Source: Zygnema cylindricum
Lineage: Eukaryota > Streptophyta > Zygnematophyceae > Zygnematales > Zygnemataceae
DNA length: 62,000 nucleotides
NCBI GenBank assembly: GCA_037447655.1
Contig: JBBHKE010000013.1
Span: 1 to 62,000, forward strand
Reading direction: 5' to 3'
In this document: positions 1 through 12,100 of the stretch, in pieces
How positions within the stretch are numbered: position 1 is the stretch's first letter
Layout of the letters: every line of letters starts with the position of its first letter
Translations under genes and position numbers: made by a program
Notes under the pieces: generated by a model
Seen by the model: the letters and a program-made list of their open reading frames with translations, nothing else
Database searches by the model: none
Told to the model about the DNA's origin: nothing

Positions 1-80
1 TACTTTCTGTGCTTGTACAACTGTACAATACAGTGATCTGATTGGTAGACACCTCAGTAGATAGGGGTTGTGAGTAGGGC
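1..80 (+). repeat. Fragment of a copia-2-type LTR
   Basis: The first bases resemble the promoter-proximal part of the copia LTRs further along, for example around 41900-41960: a GTAC-rich run, then CTGATTGGTA and a short run ending in GATA. Only a fragment is visible because the window starts inside it. Called on similarity by eye alone. Confidence 0.4.
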
Positions 81-156
81 GCGTCCGGGGAATAACACGT
101 ACAGTTGAGTGTACTGGCCGTACATTTCTCTGTACGGTCCGTACAGATATCGCCAA

Positions 157-319
157 TAGTTATCGATATCGGTGTTATCGCCGATAATAACCGATAAATA
201 TCGGGTATTAATCAGCGATAACACCGATTGCGATATATCGTACCAATATGTCGATTATCGGCTACCCGAAAAAAGGCCCATATCGGTTATCGGCAAATCC
301 TTACCGATACACAACACTA
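157..319. mobile_element. hAT-like element end with CGATAT subterminal repeats
   Basis: This stretch is rich in TATCGATATCG-like motifs and finishes with ACAACACTA, the same end as the hAT-type elements at 5997-8218 and 12796-13794. No matching target-site duplication was found on the left, so the left boundary is uncertain or lies outside the window. It has no coding capacity. Confidence 0.4.
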
Positions 320-2006
320 TAAAATACTTTCGGTATTTTATCTTTGTTTACTGGTTGAGACCGTACAAATTAGTTTGGTTTTTGTACCACTTTCGTAAAA
401 ATGAAAGTCGTACCTATGCTATATTATCCCCAAAACGAGGGTATATATCAAGACTGTAATTCTCCTATGGGTGACCCTGCTGTCCTCCTCAGAGGATTTG
501 TGGACAAAGTCAACACCGGGTTTTTTTTTTTTTTTTTTTTGTTTGTTTGTTTGTTTGTTATTTTAAAGCTGTAGAACAACAATCGGATAGTTATCTCGGG
601 TAGCGAGCGGCAATTCAATGATATCTTTGGTTCTTCGTTTTTTTTTTTTTTTTTTTTTAATCTTTGAGATACCCCAAAGATGTCATTTGCATAAGAGAGT
701 ATTTGTTAGATAATACCCTCATAATAATAAAAAAACTCAGGTTTTATATATCGCTCTAACTCTGCCGAGCTGAACGGAGTTAGTGTTTCTTGTTCACAAA
801 GAAGACCTGATTTATCATTTTCGTTTAATTTTTCTTGTGTTTTATAGTTTCCTTTTGTCTTGTTGTTTATTTATTTATTTTGTTTTTTTTCTGTTACTTT
901 TTGCAGTTGCATCACTCGATGGCAAAGTAAAAGCTTTGGAAATATGACAAGACTATATCATGGAATAGGTATAAAAGTGTTACACATGTAACCTCCATAA
1001 AAAAAAACTATTTTAATTTTGATCTTTTGGGAAAACAGTTACATTGGACGGACCATTATTATCTGTTAGTGATGTTTCAAACAGTCGTTTTTGCACTATA
1101 AGGGGTATTGGGTACTAAATGGATTCTATAAAAGCTTTTCATTAAGTTACTGACTTTCAGTTGTACCTTCATGTGGCCCTATTTTTTCTGTTTTATGAAT
1201 GTGAATATTAAAAAATACCTATTTATTAAAGGTAAGTATCTATGGCGATTATTAAGGATGTCGCGGAAATTGAAGATATTTTAACTGTTTCTTGCGTTTT
1301 TTGGACCTGAAATGTCGTCGTTGCATAAACTATTTTAATTGTTTTGAAATGGCTCAATATCTTCCCCTACTTATTGATCATACTCTTTCCCTCTGTTAGA
1401 TTTTTGTTTTTTGCTCTAGGCGACCAACAGTCACGTGAGATCGATAAATGGCAATAACTTCTATATGTTTCCTAATGAGCCTTCATTGTTTTTTCCTCTT
1501 TGGCATGATTTAGTGCCTGATTTTCCCACTTTTTTATTATTACTTTTTGATCCTAACCCCTCTTAAGGGAGACGTGACTGTTAATTGTATAATTAGTAAA
1601 CTCGATTAAGAAATCGTGATGGTAAACTATCTAAGTATATTGGAACATTATTGATCAGACGATCTACTCTGTTTTAATGAAAATCGCCTTTGTATTTTAT
1701 ACAGGTATCAAAAATTTCTTTTCCAGCATGTTCTTGTCAATAAGCTTTGCTTTGACTTCCTGGTGGGAAAAATATTTATTAATAACTATCATTATATTTA
1801 AGATTGCGTCTGGAACTTCAATGGAAAGGATTGCCTGATTCCTTACCGTGTTGAAGTGTGTTCAGTTCAAAATACCAAAAAATGAATACGGTTATTTTGA
1901 TGCAAGATAGGTCAACCTTTGGTATTTAAATCATTTCTGTGGAAGGCACCTTTTTAACTCGCACAACTTCATAATGGGGGAATGGGCAGGATAAATTAAA
2001 AAGCAC
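320..2006. other. AT-rich intergenic sequence, no gene seen
   Basis: Contains T homopolymers (about 520-540 and 639-658) and AT-rich unique sequence. The short open frames have no recognisable domain. Nothing else is supported here. Confidence 0.5.
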
Positions 2007-2110
2007 GATGGTAAACCATCTGAGTCCAAGGGTACAAAAGGGGTGGCAAGGCCAAAACTGAAAAACTACAAGCAGGGCAATAAAAAACAAAGATAGCAAC
2101 ATAATGAAGC
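2007..2110 (+). repeat. Possible non-LTR retrotransposon 3' tail with hairpin
   Basis: A perfect hairpin GATGGTAAACCATC (2007-2020) is followed by TACAAAAGGGG and an A-rich stretch. A related arrangement, hairpin then TACAAAAGGGGT then AAACTGAAA, occurs at 17434-17480. A repeated hairpin plus A-rich tail suggests the 3' end of a LINE or SINE family. No reverse transcriptase is visible nearby. Confidence 0.35.
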
Positions 2111-3943
2111 ATACTATACGAGAAAGAAGCTCACTGCCCTTGTGATCGCAGTTCAGAAAAAGTGGGATTGACATTTCTGTGGCAAGTTTGAACAGAGGTT
2201 ATCATTTCTGTGAGTTTGTCCAGTGAATATTTCTGTTGATTCGTTCGTTGTTTTTTTTAGCGGTGATTGATAAGTTTGCAGGATTTCGAGGTTTCTTGAG
2301 CACTTGAAGCATGTTCCTATGGCTTTTAAATGTCATTTCTGCCTCACTTGGCTTCTTTGATGATTATGTCGTTAATATTCTGCCATAGTTATAATGCCTT
2401 TCGAGTGTGGTGGACCACATTACATCCTCATATTGCACGGCAAATCTTGCTCTCAACACCCCCCTCGAAGAGGAATATATATATATATATAGGCAGGGGG
2501 GATGGTGCTGGTTTTTAGGCAGGGTTTGATAGAGGGAGGGAAGGAGGGAGGGGGGAAGAGAAAAAGGGGAATATGGGGGCAAAGAGGGAAGGACGACATC
2601 TGTCAAAGAAAAAAGGGAGAGGATTGGAGCGGAGGGACAGTTGTTGGTACTCCACAGTATATTAAGTAAGCGTTTGTAAAGAGAGAGGGAGCGGGAAAGT
2701 GGGAGGATATGTGGTTGGTTTGGCTGTGGGTACTGTAAGTAAACAATGTAGGAGGGAGATTCCTTTAAAGGACACTAAAAATATACGGATGTACATTGCT
2801 CGTTACTATTACTGTTTAGTATTTTTGGGCACTTAAAAAGGACTTCTCATCACATAATCTCTAGATTTTTAATTCATGACAATCGAAAGGGGAGGCCGTT
2901 AATTTTAAAGTTGTCAAATCAATGGCTGAAAATGGCATTAAACAAGCAAATTTTGGTGTTTAACATTACTGTTAAAGCGACAGGCACTTTCGGGTACCGT
3001 TAAAAATGTTGAATAAAAAATGGAGGAACTGCAAGATGCACACTCAAATCGTTTTTTTTTTTTTGAAGTTTGGACTACATTCTAAGATTGGGCATAATTT
3101 TTTAGGCATATTTATTGTGAATGTGAAATTATCGAATTGTAAGTTAAACGCTAAGTTATATTTGGAATTCAATGTCTGTTTCTTAAACATCCGATCGAAT
3201 TGAATGTGAATGTTTCTGAAACCAATTTTAAAAAGAGAAATTTTAATGTTGGTAAGAAGATCACATTTTTCGCACATTTTATACATAGCTGTTATTGAAT
3301 GTTTTTTTTTTATCAAAAATCACAAATTAGAGTTAACAACATTATTCATGACGTGGACTACAATATGCCACGTCTCCTTGTACTAAATTAATATTGTTAA
3401 TAAAAATTTCGCATTAACACTAATAAATCCTTAACTTTAATAAAGATGAGCGGTGTAGTACTACAGCTGTACTTACAAGTACGATTATGTACGTATACTG
3501 TACAATTATGTACAGGCTGATGTAGGCTCTTGCTCCCCAACCAAAATGACGTGTGCGCTATCATTTCCTTCGTGATATATGTGAGCAATCTGGCGATTCC
3601 ATGTCTCTGTTACTTTCCATGTTCACGCTTGACAAGACAAGTTTCAACATATTGACTGGTAATCGGGGAGTTTCGAAAAGTACACCGTAGGTGCAAATGG
3701 ACAGGGAGGGTGAAAATTTGGAAATATCCCAATTTCGTCCTTTTTCGAGCACAATGAGTAGCTGTTGTTTTGACATTGTACTTTATAATAAAATTTGAGG
3801 TTAATGTACGGAATGAGCTGTAGGGTTTTGAACAGTTTCGTACACTTGCTCTATTAGGGTATGTCCCCATGTACTTGTAACTTAGCGAGCTTACTCTGTA
3901 TTTTAGAGCGGATCCGCCGAACCCAGTTTTCAAGTGTCCCTAT
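2111..3943. other. Intergenic, purine-rich patch and AT-rich DNA
   Basis: Holds a strongly purine-biased patch at about 2520-2640 and a short TA run near 2473. At 3403-3455 there is a sequence like the right half of a TA-target element (ending GAGCGGTG then TA), with no clear left end. At 3857 there is a lone copy of the terminal repeat used by the 3944-4895 element. No gene is supported. Confidence 0.45.
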
Positions 3944-4895
3944 GGGTACGTCCCCATGTAAGTGATACTTTGAAAAAGTATTTTGGACTGTAGTGAAGTG
4001 TTCCGTACTACTTTGAAAAGCGTCCCTAATGTGCGAAAATGGAATCGGAACTTTGAAATGTGACGGGTGTAGACGTAGGTACAACTTTGTGACGGTTGAC
4101 GACGACTACGAAATTGTTGACGCCAACAAAAACAGCGACAGTTGTAGACGTCTGCAATTTTGTAATTTTGTGACATGGCAGATTTTTAGGGTTTCGTAAC
4201 ATTGTGACGTCACGCTCACTTGTGACGTCACATATTCAAGAACTTTCAGCCATAGTACCGGATTTCGTTTTCTCAACCTTTTTAGCTCTACTTGCCATAA
4301 AAATATACATAAAGGTAGTCAAAAGAATTAATTTTCAAATATCTTTCATTTCATACCAGTTTTGTCGTGCCTCATTCTAAAAAGTGTGAGATAAAAGTGA
4401 AAGTGCAAGAGGGAGAGGGGAGAGGCAACGACGATGCAAAATTCTACCGAGGACCCATGAATGAAATTGGAAGTCCAAGACCCCTGCAGATTTTTTTCCG
4501 TACATCCTCGTATTTTTCGTACATGTACGTGACGTGCAATGAAGAAAATAGCGAGTACTCTCCCTCGTCCTAAAATTTTCCCACTCGTGTGGCGCGTGCG
4601 TGGGTCATTTTTCATTCGTTGTTTGGGCGGTACTTTCCCTTAAATCAGGTCGCGAGGTGATTTTTGATGAAGTTTTTTGACGGTGATTCTCTTGCTCGGG
4701 GGTCGAAAAAAAGAAAACGCCAAAATGCGTTCACATGACGACAAACATAAAGTACATTCAAAGTATCGACTTGAGGTTTGAAGTACTTTTAAAGAATTTA
4801 TTTTTTTGTACGCCTAAATTTTTTCTCGTACGGAATTGCGTTTTCGGTGAAAACGACAAATTAAAGTCGATACTTTAATACATGGGGACGTACCC
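3944..4895. mobile_element. TIR element with GGGTACGTCCCCATGTA ends
   Basis: The left end GGGTACGTCCCCATGTA and the right end TACATGGGGACGTACCC are perfect inverted repeats of 17 bp. The element is flanked by TAT on both sides (3941-3943 and 4896-4898), a candidate 3-bp target-site duplication. That combination would suit a PIF/Harbinger-like non-autonomous element. Its right half (about 4367-4895) is repeated in inverse orientation at 18572-19080. No transposase is encoded. Confidence 0.6.
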
Positions 4896-5996
4896 TATGT
4901 CTGTAAGGACGAAATCGTAACTTACGCTTGTGACGATTGTGTACGTCGACAATACCTGTGACGGCTGTCAACGTCTACAATCTGTGGTCGCACGTTCTTT
5001 TTTGGAACTGCTTGTGACGTCGCATGTCTTACCATGACATTGTAAACGTACCTCCTTCCAGCCTGTGCCGTTTCACGGTTGAAGACGAGGCGCTTTGCCT
5101 TTGCGTCTCCTATCCAGTCGACGTGAAATGGCATCGGAAATTCAAGACCCGTGCAAAAAATAAATCTGTACTGGACGAAAACAGAAATAAACCAAACAAA
5201 TTGTGTACTTTTCTTCGTCGTATTCAAACGGAAACGGACAAAACACAATGAATTTTGCACTTTTCTGTCCTTAGAAATCGTATGATTTTTTTTGAAAATT
5301 ACGGCACCTGCGAATATATGTTCTTATTTGTTTATCAAAAATACCTAGTTTTAAAACACATCCCGCATGTGTTTTTAACGTAAGGTTGAAGATGACGTTT
5401 TGTGTCGTAGAAGTGGGTCTAAAAACACAAGATGGCAAATTTTCATACATCTTAAATTCGAGGAAGACGCAAATTGTACTCTACGAATATGCGATTCCTT
5501 CTCAATGTTTTTTTCTGTCTCAGTTTTACTGGTTACTTAATTTCACCTGAAAAGATCCGCTTTGTCTCGGGGTAAAATGGTAGCCGGTTTGTGAGAAAAA
5601 CATGTAGGTTTTCAAAAGTAAAAAATAGTTAATATGTTTCGTTGTCAGTTCGTACCAGTTTTGTATGATTTCTGTCCTTTCCTGTACTTGCTGCCGAAGG
5701 TCTTGCGCAGAGCAAAAAATCGTTTCCCTAAAACTCAGTTCGCGACGGTAAAAATGTAATTACTAATTACATTGCGCAGTTAATTTATGGTGTTCACGCT
5801 GGATAGGGTAATGGCGTTGAATAATTTGCCGTAATGTTGGGTAAATTGTACAGCTTTAGGGCGAAAAGTACGTAAATATACCCAGTGTACTGTACGAAGT
5901 GTACGATTTGCTCGTAGATTCTCGAGTGACAACGCGATTGTAATACCATCAAAGTACAAAACATGATTGCCACTAAAAGAATTGATGACCAACAAA
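4896..5996. other. AT-rich intergenic sequence, no gene seen
   Basis: No coding frame with a recognisable domain and no clear repeat boundary was seen. The last eight bases (CCAACAAA, 5989-5996) are the target-site duplication of the hAT element that follows. Confidence 0.5.
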
Positions 5997-7091
5997 TAGT
6001 GTTGGGTATCGAGGACCATTTGCTGATATTCGAGTACCTGATAATCGATATATCACCTCGATATATCGAAAAGCTAAATATCGCGATATATCGACAATAT
6101 ATCACCGATATATTGTATTGTCGATATATCGAGGCTTTTTAAAACGGAAAATTATAACTATTTTTGCTACTGGTGCTATAAATAATGCTGCTGCAGCTGG
6201 TAGTAAATATCCGGAAGCATTTCAGTGTCAGTATCCTCTTCACCTCCCATGTTACCTCCCATCCCCTGGGAATCCATTTAGAAAACTAAAAGTGTAACCT
6301 TTATATAATATTAGTCGTTGGAAATAGATAAGCCGTAATGGCTACCAATGTGCTGATTGTTAGACGCCTACAAAAATGCCTGCAGATTGGTAGGTATTCC
6401 TGCTTGAAAGCATGAAAAGAACTGTGCATTTTTTTTTCAGATTATACTTTGACTTAATTAGTGTGACCTTTTCGTATGTGAAATCTCTACGTACTAAATA
6501 ATTAATAATATGAATTATGGAATTATTATTTTTTTGTCGGTTACATTTTGCGGCGTATACACTGCGAATCGTTATTAGTGTCAAAGTTTAAATAGTGTTT
6601 AAGAAAATTTACCGTACTCGATGCTAAATAAGAATTTGATTTTTTTTTTTTAAATGTGTATTCTAATTTCGGCGTTAATGCTAATTTGGGAGCAGCAAAA
6701 ATGATTTTTTTCACCGTACGATTATATACACTAATATATGTATTCGTACAAAATATTAGAAATCGTACGCAGTCGCGAATTTAAAATATCCGTACACGCC
6801 ATACTAATTTACATATCAGACTAATCCCGTTTTTTTTTTAGCGCACGTTCCTATGAGTGCGCGTCTGATTTAATTCATTTCTTGTAAAATTTTCACTTGA
6901 AAAGGTACATTTATGTACGGTCTGACATCGACCGTACACCACACTATTTATATATTATTGTACTTTCGTTCTTTACGCTATTTTGTACGGTGCCTTAATT
7001 AACGTCAAGGAAAAATTAAAATCATGTATCCTATTTGAGGAAAAAAATCAAAATTTTAAGAACCCAAATTAGTGACTTTGACACTAATAAC

Positions 7092-8009
<918 letters not shown>

Positions 8010-8278
8010 CTAATAACGATTCGCGGTGTACCTTTATGTCACGGAACGAAAATCACGTTTTACGTCGCGTATCAAACAATTTGTCTTCATCGCTAAAATA
8101 ACATGTTATATAAAATATTAAATTTAAAAAATACTATACATCGCGATATATCGAAAAGCTTGCTCGATCGATACTCGATATATTGAATATCGAAATCATC
8201 ACCCGATACCCAACACAACCAACAAAGGTAAAATTCGCCCTCAAAACGAGGGTAAAACTTCGATAGTGTCATTAAGGT

Positions 8279-8586
8279 GCATAGTTCAAAAGTAGGTGAA
8301 AGTAGGCCCGTACAATATGCCTATTGTATGAAAAACATACAATACGACCTTAAGACCCATATTGTATTCGGACCTATTCGGACCAAGTAAAACATTCGGA
8401 CCAGAAATTGGACCAATTAAAACATTCGCACCAAAGAATTTTGTTTACACCGTCAGATTCAGACGATCGGACGGTCGCTGATAAAATTAGCGATCTAAGA
8501 AGATCACATGAAAAGCCCATAACACAACTTACGATAAAGGCGCCGATCAAAGGCCTACCATAAAAACGCCTACTTTTGAACTATGC
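8279..8586. mobile_element. Small TIR element upstream of the GT61 gene
   Basis: GCATAGTTCAAAAGTAGG at the left is repeated inverted at the right (CCTACTTTTGAACTATGC), giving a 308-bp inverted-repeat unit. No convincing target-site duplication was found, so the family is unknown. It lies about 550 bp upstream of the gene start. Confidence 0.55.
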
Positions 8587-9139
8587 TGTGTGAGTGTTCC
8601 TCAGCCAATCGCATCATTAACTAACGGTATTAGCGAGCCACGGTGTACTGTATTTGTACCTCAGCGGTGCATCGTGGCCCAAGATGGTGAGCGGAGTAAA
8701 TGCAAATTTAAGAGTAAAACGCCATTATAACGACGAGCTCTTCGCTACGTTGTCGTATGTAATAATGTTAGCGAATAACGAGATTCTATTGGTCAATTGT
8801 TTTGTTTGGGATGAAAAGTTATCGCGAGTTCGTTAACTTTTAGGGGTAACGGAGGCCCGTCTTTCGAGCACGGTAGTTGCTCATTACTTCAGTACAGTCC
8901 ATGCCGCGCCACCGCATTCTTCTATCGCCGTTCTCCCGCGCTCGTCAAGCATCTGGAGGTAGAACAAGACAACGGAGTTCAGGAGTTTTCTTTGTTTCAC
9001 CCGCTCAGGTCAATTAGGTCAACTATGCTTTGGCTCCTGTGAAGCAGAGTCACTCTTTTGCTTCCTTTAGTGAAGCCGCTACTGCAGATCTCCTTTGTAA
9101 AGTTGCAAGCGTTTAGATAGGAATTCTTTCTCCGTAGAG
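8587..9139 (+). promoter_or_regulatory. Upstream region of the GT61 gene
   Basis: About 550 bp between the small TIR element and the start codon at 9140. The part from about 8850 is more GC-rich than its surroundings and pyrimidine-rich near 8905-8950. It probably contains the promoter and 5' UTR. No TATA box or defined motif can be assigned. Confidence 0.4.
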
Positions 9140-12100
9140 ATGAAGGTTCGACCACGAGTGAGGAAGATCCAGCCGAATAGCCGAAAGCCGTTGATCACTG
9201 CCAGTTACGGTTTACCGAGGTTGCTCATTGTCTTTGGAGCTGCGGGATTTTTGCTGTGGGCTGTAGCTTCTAGGTCAAACTATATTTTAGGAAAGGCTCC
9301 AAAAGGTAGTTCTCTAGGCGGATCAAATGAGGTTATTGAAGGCGTAAAGGGAGTTGCAGATACTTTTTCGATCTTTGGAAGTGGTAACACAAGTGATTCA
9401 AATGCAGTTAGTCGGTCGAAGCCCGATTTAGCAGATTCTGACGAGGTTAATGACGACTTCGGTATTTCGTATGGACATTTCAAACCAGGAGAGGATGGAA
9501 AGTTCGAATTTCGTACTACACCTATTAAGACACATATTTTGCGACAAGCACTCGACAGGAGCAGTCTGAAAAAAGTTCAACTTGATTTTTACCGGTTTGG
9601 TTTCGATGATGAATCGAATACAGAAATCCAGACCAAAGCTTGCAAAGGTTCAAAATGTCCTGATTTTGACTATTGCTACCATGGTTTTGAGAGAGTAGGA
9701 GTTTGTTTGAAACCGTCCATTGAAGACTCTCAACGCGTTCCAACAAAGTTCCCTGCGAACTGCCCCAGCCAGGAAAAGGGCTGTGCCCAGGAACCAGACT
9801 TCGAGCCCCATGAGAGATGGGCCTCTCAGGTAGGTTAGCTGTTTGGAAAGTAGACTGCTAAATAGATCTGTTGTTGTAGTGACAATGAAGTGATCTTCTC
9901 GTCCCGTTTTTTGAGAAAAATTTATGCCGCTCCCTTGTGCTGTTTTCGTTAGTAGTGAAGCTGAAGTGTTTTTCACTTTATCCTGTTCGTTATTCCATAC
10001 AGAAAACATCTTTGCAAGCATTTTTTTTGCAATCCTTTAATATTTTCACTATAGGGTGCCATGTTGTATTTTTGACAGCTCATGCCCTACATTGCTACAG
10101 CATTTTAGTACATTCATCTTTAACTTCAAAGATGGGGTCTATCCATCGACTCGGTTCTTTTCCTGTCCCTTACTATCGCAGATTTTTTGCCGATGTACGT
10201 GACTACTGATATTTTCACCTCAATCATGTGGTTTTACTTTTTTTTGCAGGTGTTTGTTCTTCATGACGTCTATGTAAATGTGGCTGGTCAGGTTTTCAAT
10301 GAAACGCACTTTTTTGATACCAACGCCTGTACAAGTGAGCAGAGTTTTAAGCATGTCCCCGGAAAGGTGAAAGTGACTGAATATAGTGATCTTGTCAACT
10401 TGGTTGACTGGTTCGGTTGGAATGCGAGGAGCAATATGCTGGATATTGTGCCAATGCTTGTGTCCTTGGACGCGGTTATGCCTCAGCTTAAGGGAGTGCC
10501 AGTGGCTTATGGCCATCGTCTTGGACATCGAAGGACTCAATTGGAACAGATGCAAGCTATTGGTGTGGAGGACATTCTGGGTGTGGAACTTGATAATTGG
10601 AATCCACAAATTCTTCGATCATCTGACCTTTTTTACGCTAAGAATTTGTTTCTGGTAACACTTAACTGCCTGAACCTGTCCATTTAGGTTAGTCTTTGAG
10701 TTGTTAAGTAGTCATGTGAGATTTGTGATTTGAGATTTTCTGACATCAGCTTGCACCTGGGAAGGATTTTTGTGCTAAGGGAAGTATATCTGCATTTTGT
10801 TGAGGTGGAATTTGTTCAGATTGTGGATAGATTCATTGACAATCAAATGATTTTGTGCAAGGAAACACGCATGAAGTCTGACTTAAAGTTAGAGGATCCA
10901 TTTTTTTTGTTTGATTAGAAGTTGGGCCATGTAGTCTTTGAAAACGCTATGTAAATTCCTACCTTTATTTGCTAACTTGGGAGTTTATTGCTTTCAAGAA
11001 GGCTCCCGTTTCATTTCGAGTTGCAAGACCAAGTTTGTTGTAGAGCTGGAAGTGAGCAGGAAAAATTACATTTTTTTTGGCTTTGCTGACTTTTCAAATG
11101 AACTTTCATTTATCACTTGACCTGAACTTTGCTTCCTATTAACAGAAGACGTTAGTTTTGGTAAACTTTTGCAATGTTTAATGAATGATGGGCATTTGGA
11201 CAAAAATATACCCTTTGCTGGTGATTCATTGGGGCTCCAATCCATATTTTTTTAAAGGAGATAGTTTTTGCTTCAACGATGTCCGAGCTAGTAACAACTT
11301 GTTAGTAACTCATATGTGGTGGAGTGAAGAAACCTGCCCCCTGAGACGTTCAAGTCATTTTGAATTGAAGCTGTGAATAACACATAGTGGTCGGTGTTGA
11401 TTTTTCTGGAAACTGACAAATTTTAGCTAGTTCATCCTGACAGAGTTCAACTGTCAGAGGATCCACTGCATCTCATTTTAGAAATGGTTTGATATAGCAT
11501 GTTTTGTCTCTTGAGTGGTAACTTCAGTGGTTTTGCAACAGTGAAAATTTTAACAATTTTTTGTTGACACATACTGCCTTCAAAAAATAAATGTCATATG
11601 TGTGCAACTAAGTGATCTTGGTTCGCAACTAGCACATTGGAGTTTCAGTTATGTCTGGGATTCATCAAATATATGCTGCTAGGGGATGCAGAGGCAATTT
11701 AGAATATCCATTTTTTCACCTGAACCCTAATTTTTGTATACACTTCTTGTCATTAGAGACTGAAAGTTTGCTGGCAAGTCGTATGTCCACTTAACTTTAG
11801 TCTCAACAGATGTCGAAACAATATATGATTAGGCGGATGTGTACTGGTTGTTAATGGTTTATCTTTAGAAAACGAACTTCCAATCAAAGTGGGAAAGCTG
11901 CTTGATGGTGAACCATTATGTTAAGTTCTTAACGACGAATAAGAAAAAACATGGGTTAGGTAAATTTCCATGATGAGTTGACCTCAAGGTGTTCTGGTTG
12001 CTTTGGAAAGGTTAATTGTGGTGTGTTTACGCTCAGAGGAAAGCAGGTTAAAGAGAACTTATTGGCTTCCCAGGAATGTATTTTTTAAGGAAACTGTATT

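Noticed and set aside
157-319. Complete hAT element with both ends
   Set aside because: The sequences flanking the presumed ends (ATCGCCAA and TAAAATAC) do not match, so only one end is supported.
172-459. 95-aa frame near the left edge
   Set aside because: It overlaps an hAT-like element end and shows no domain.
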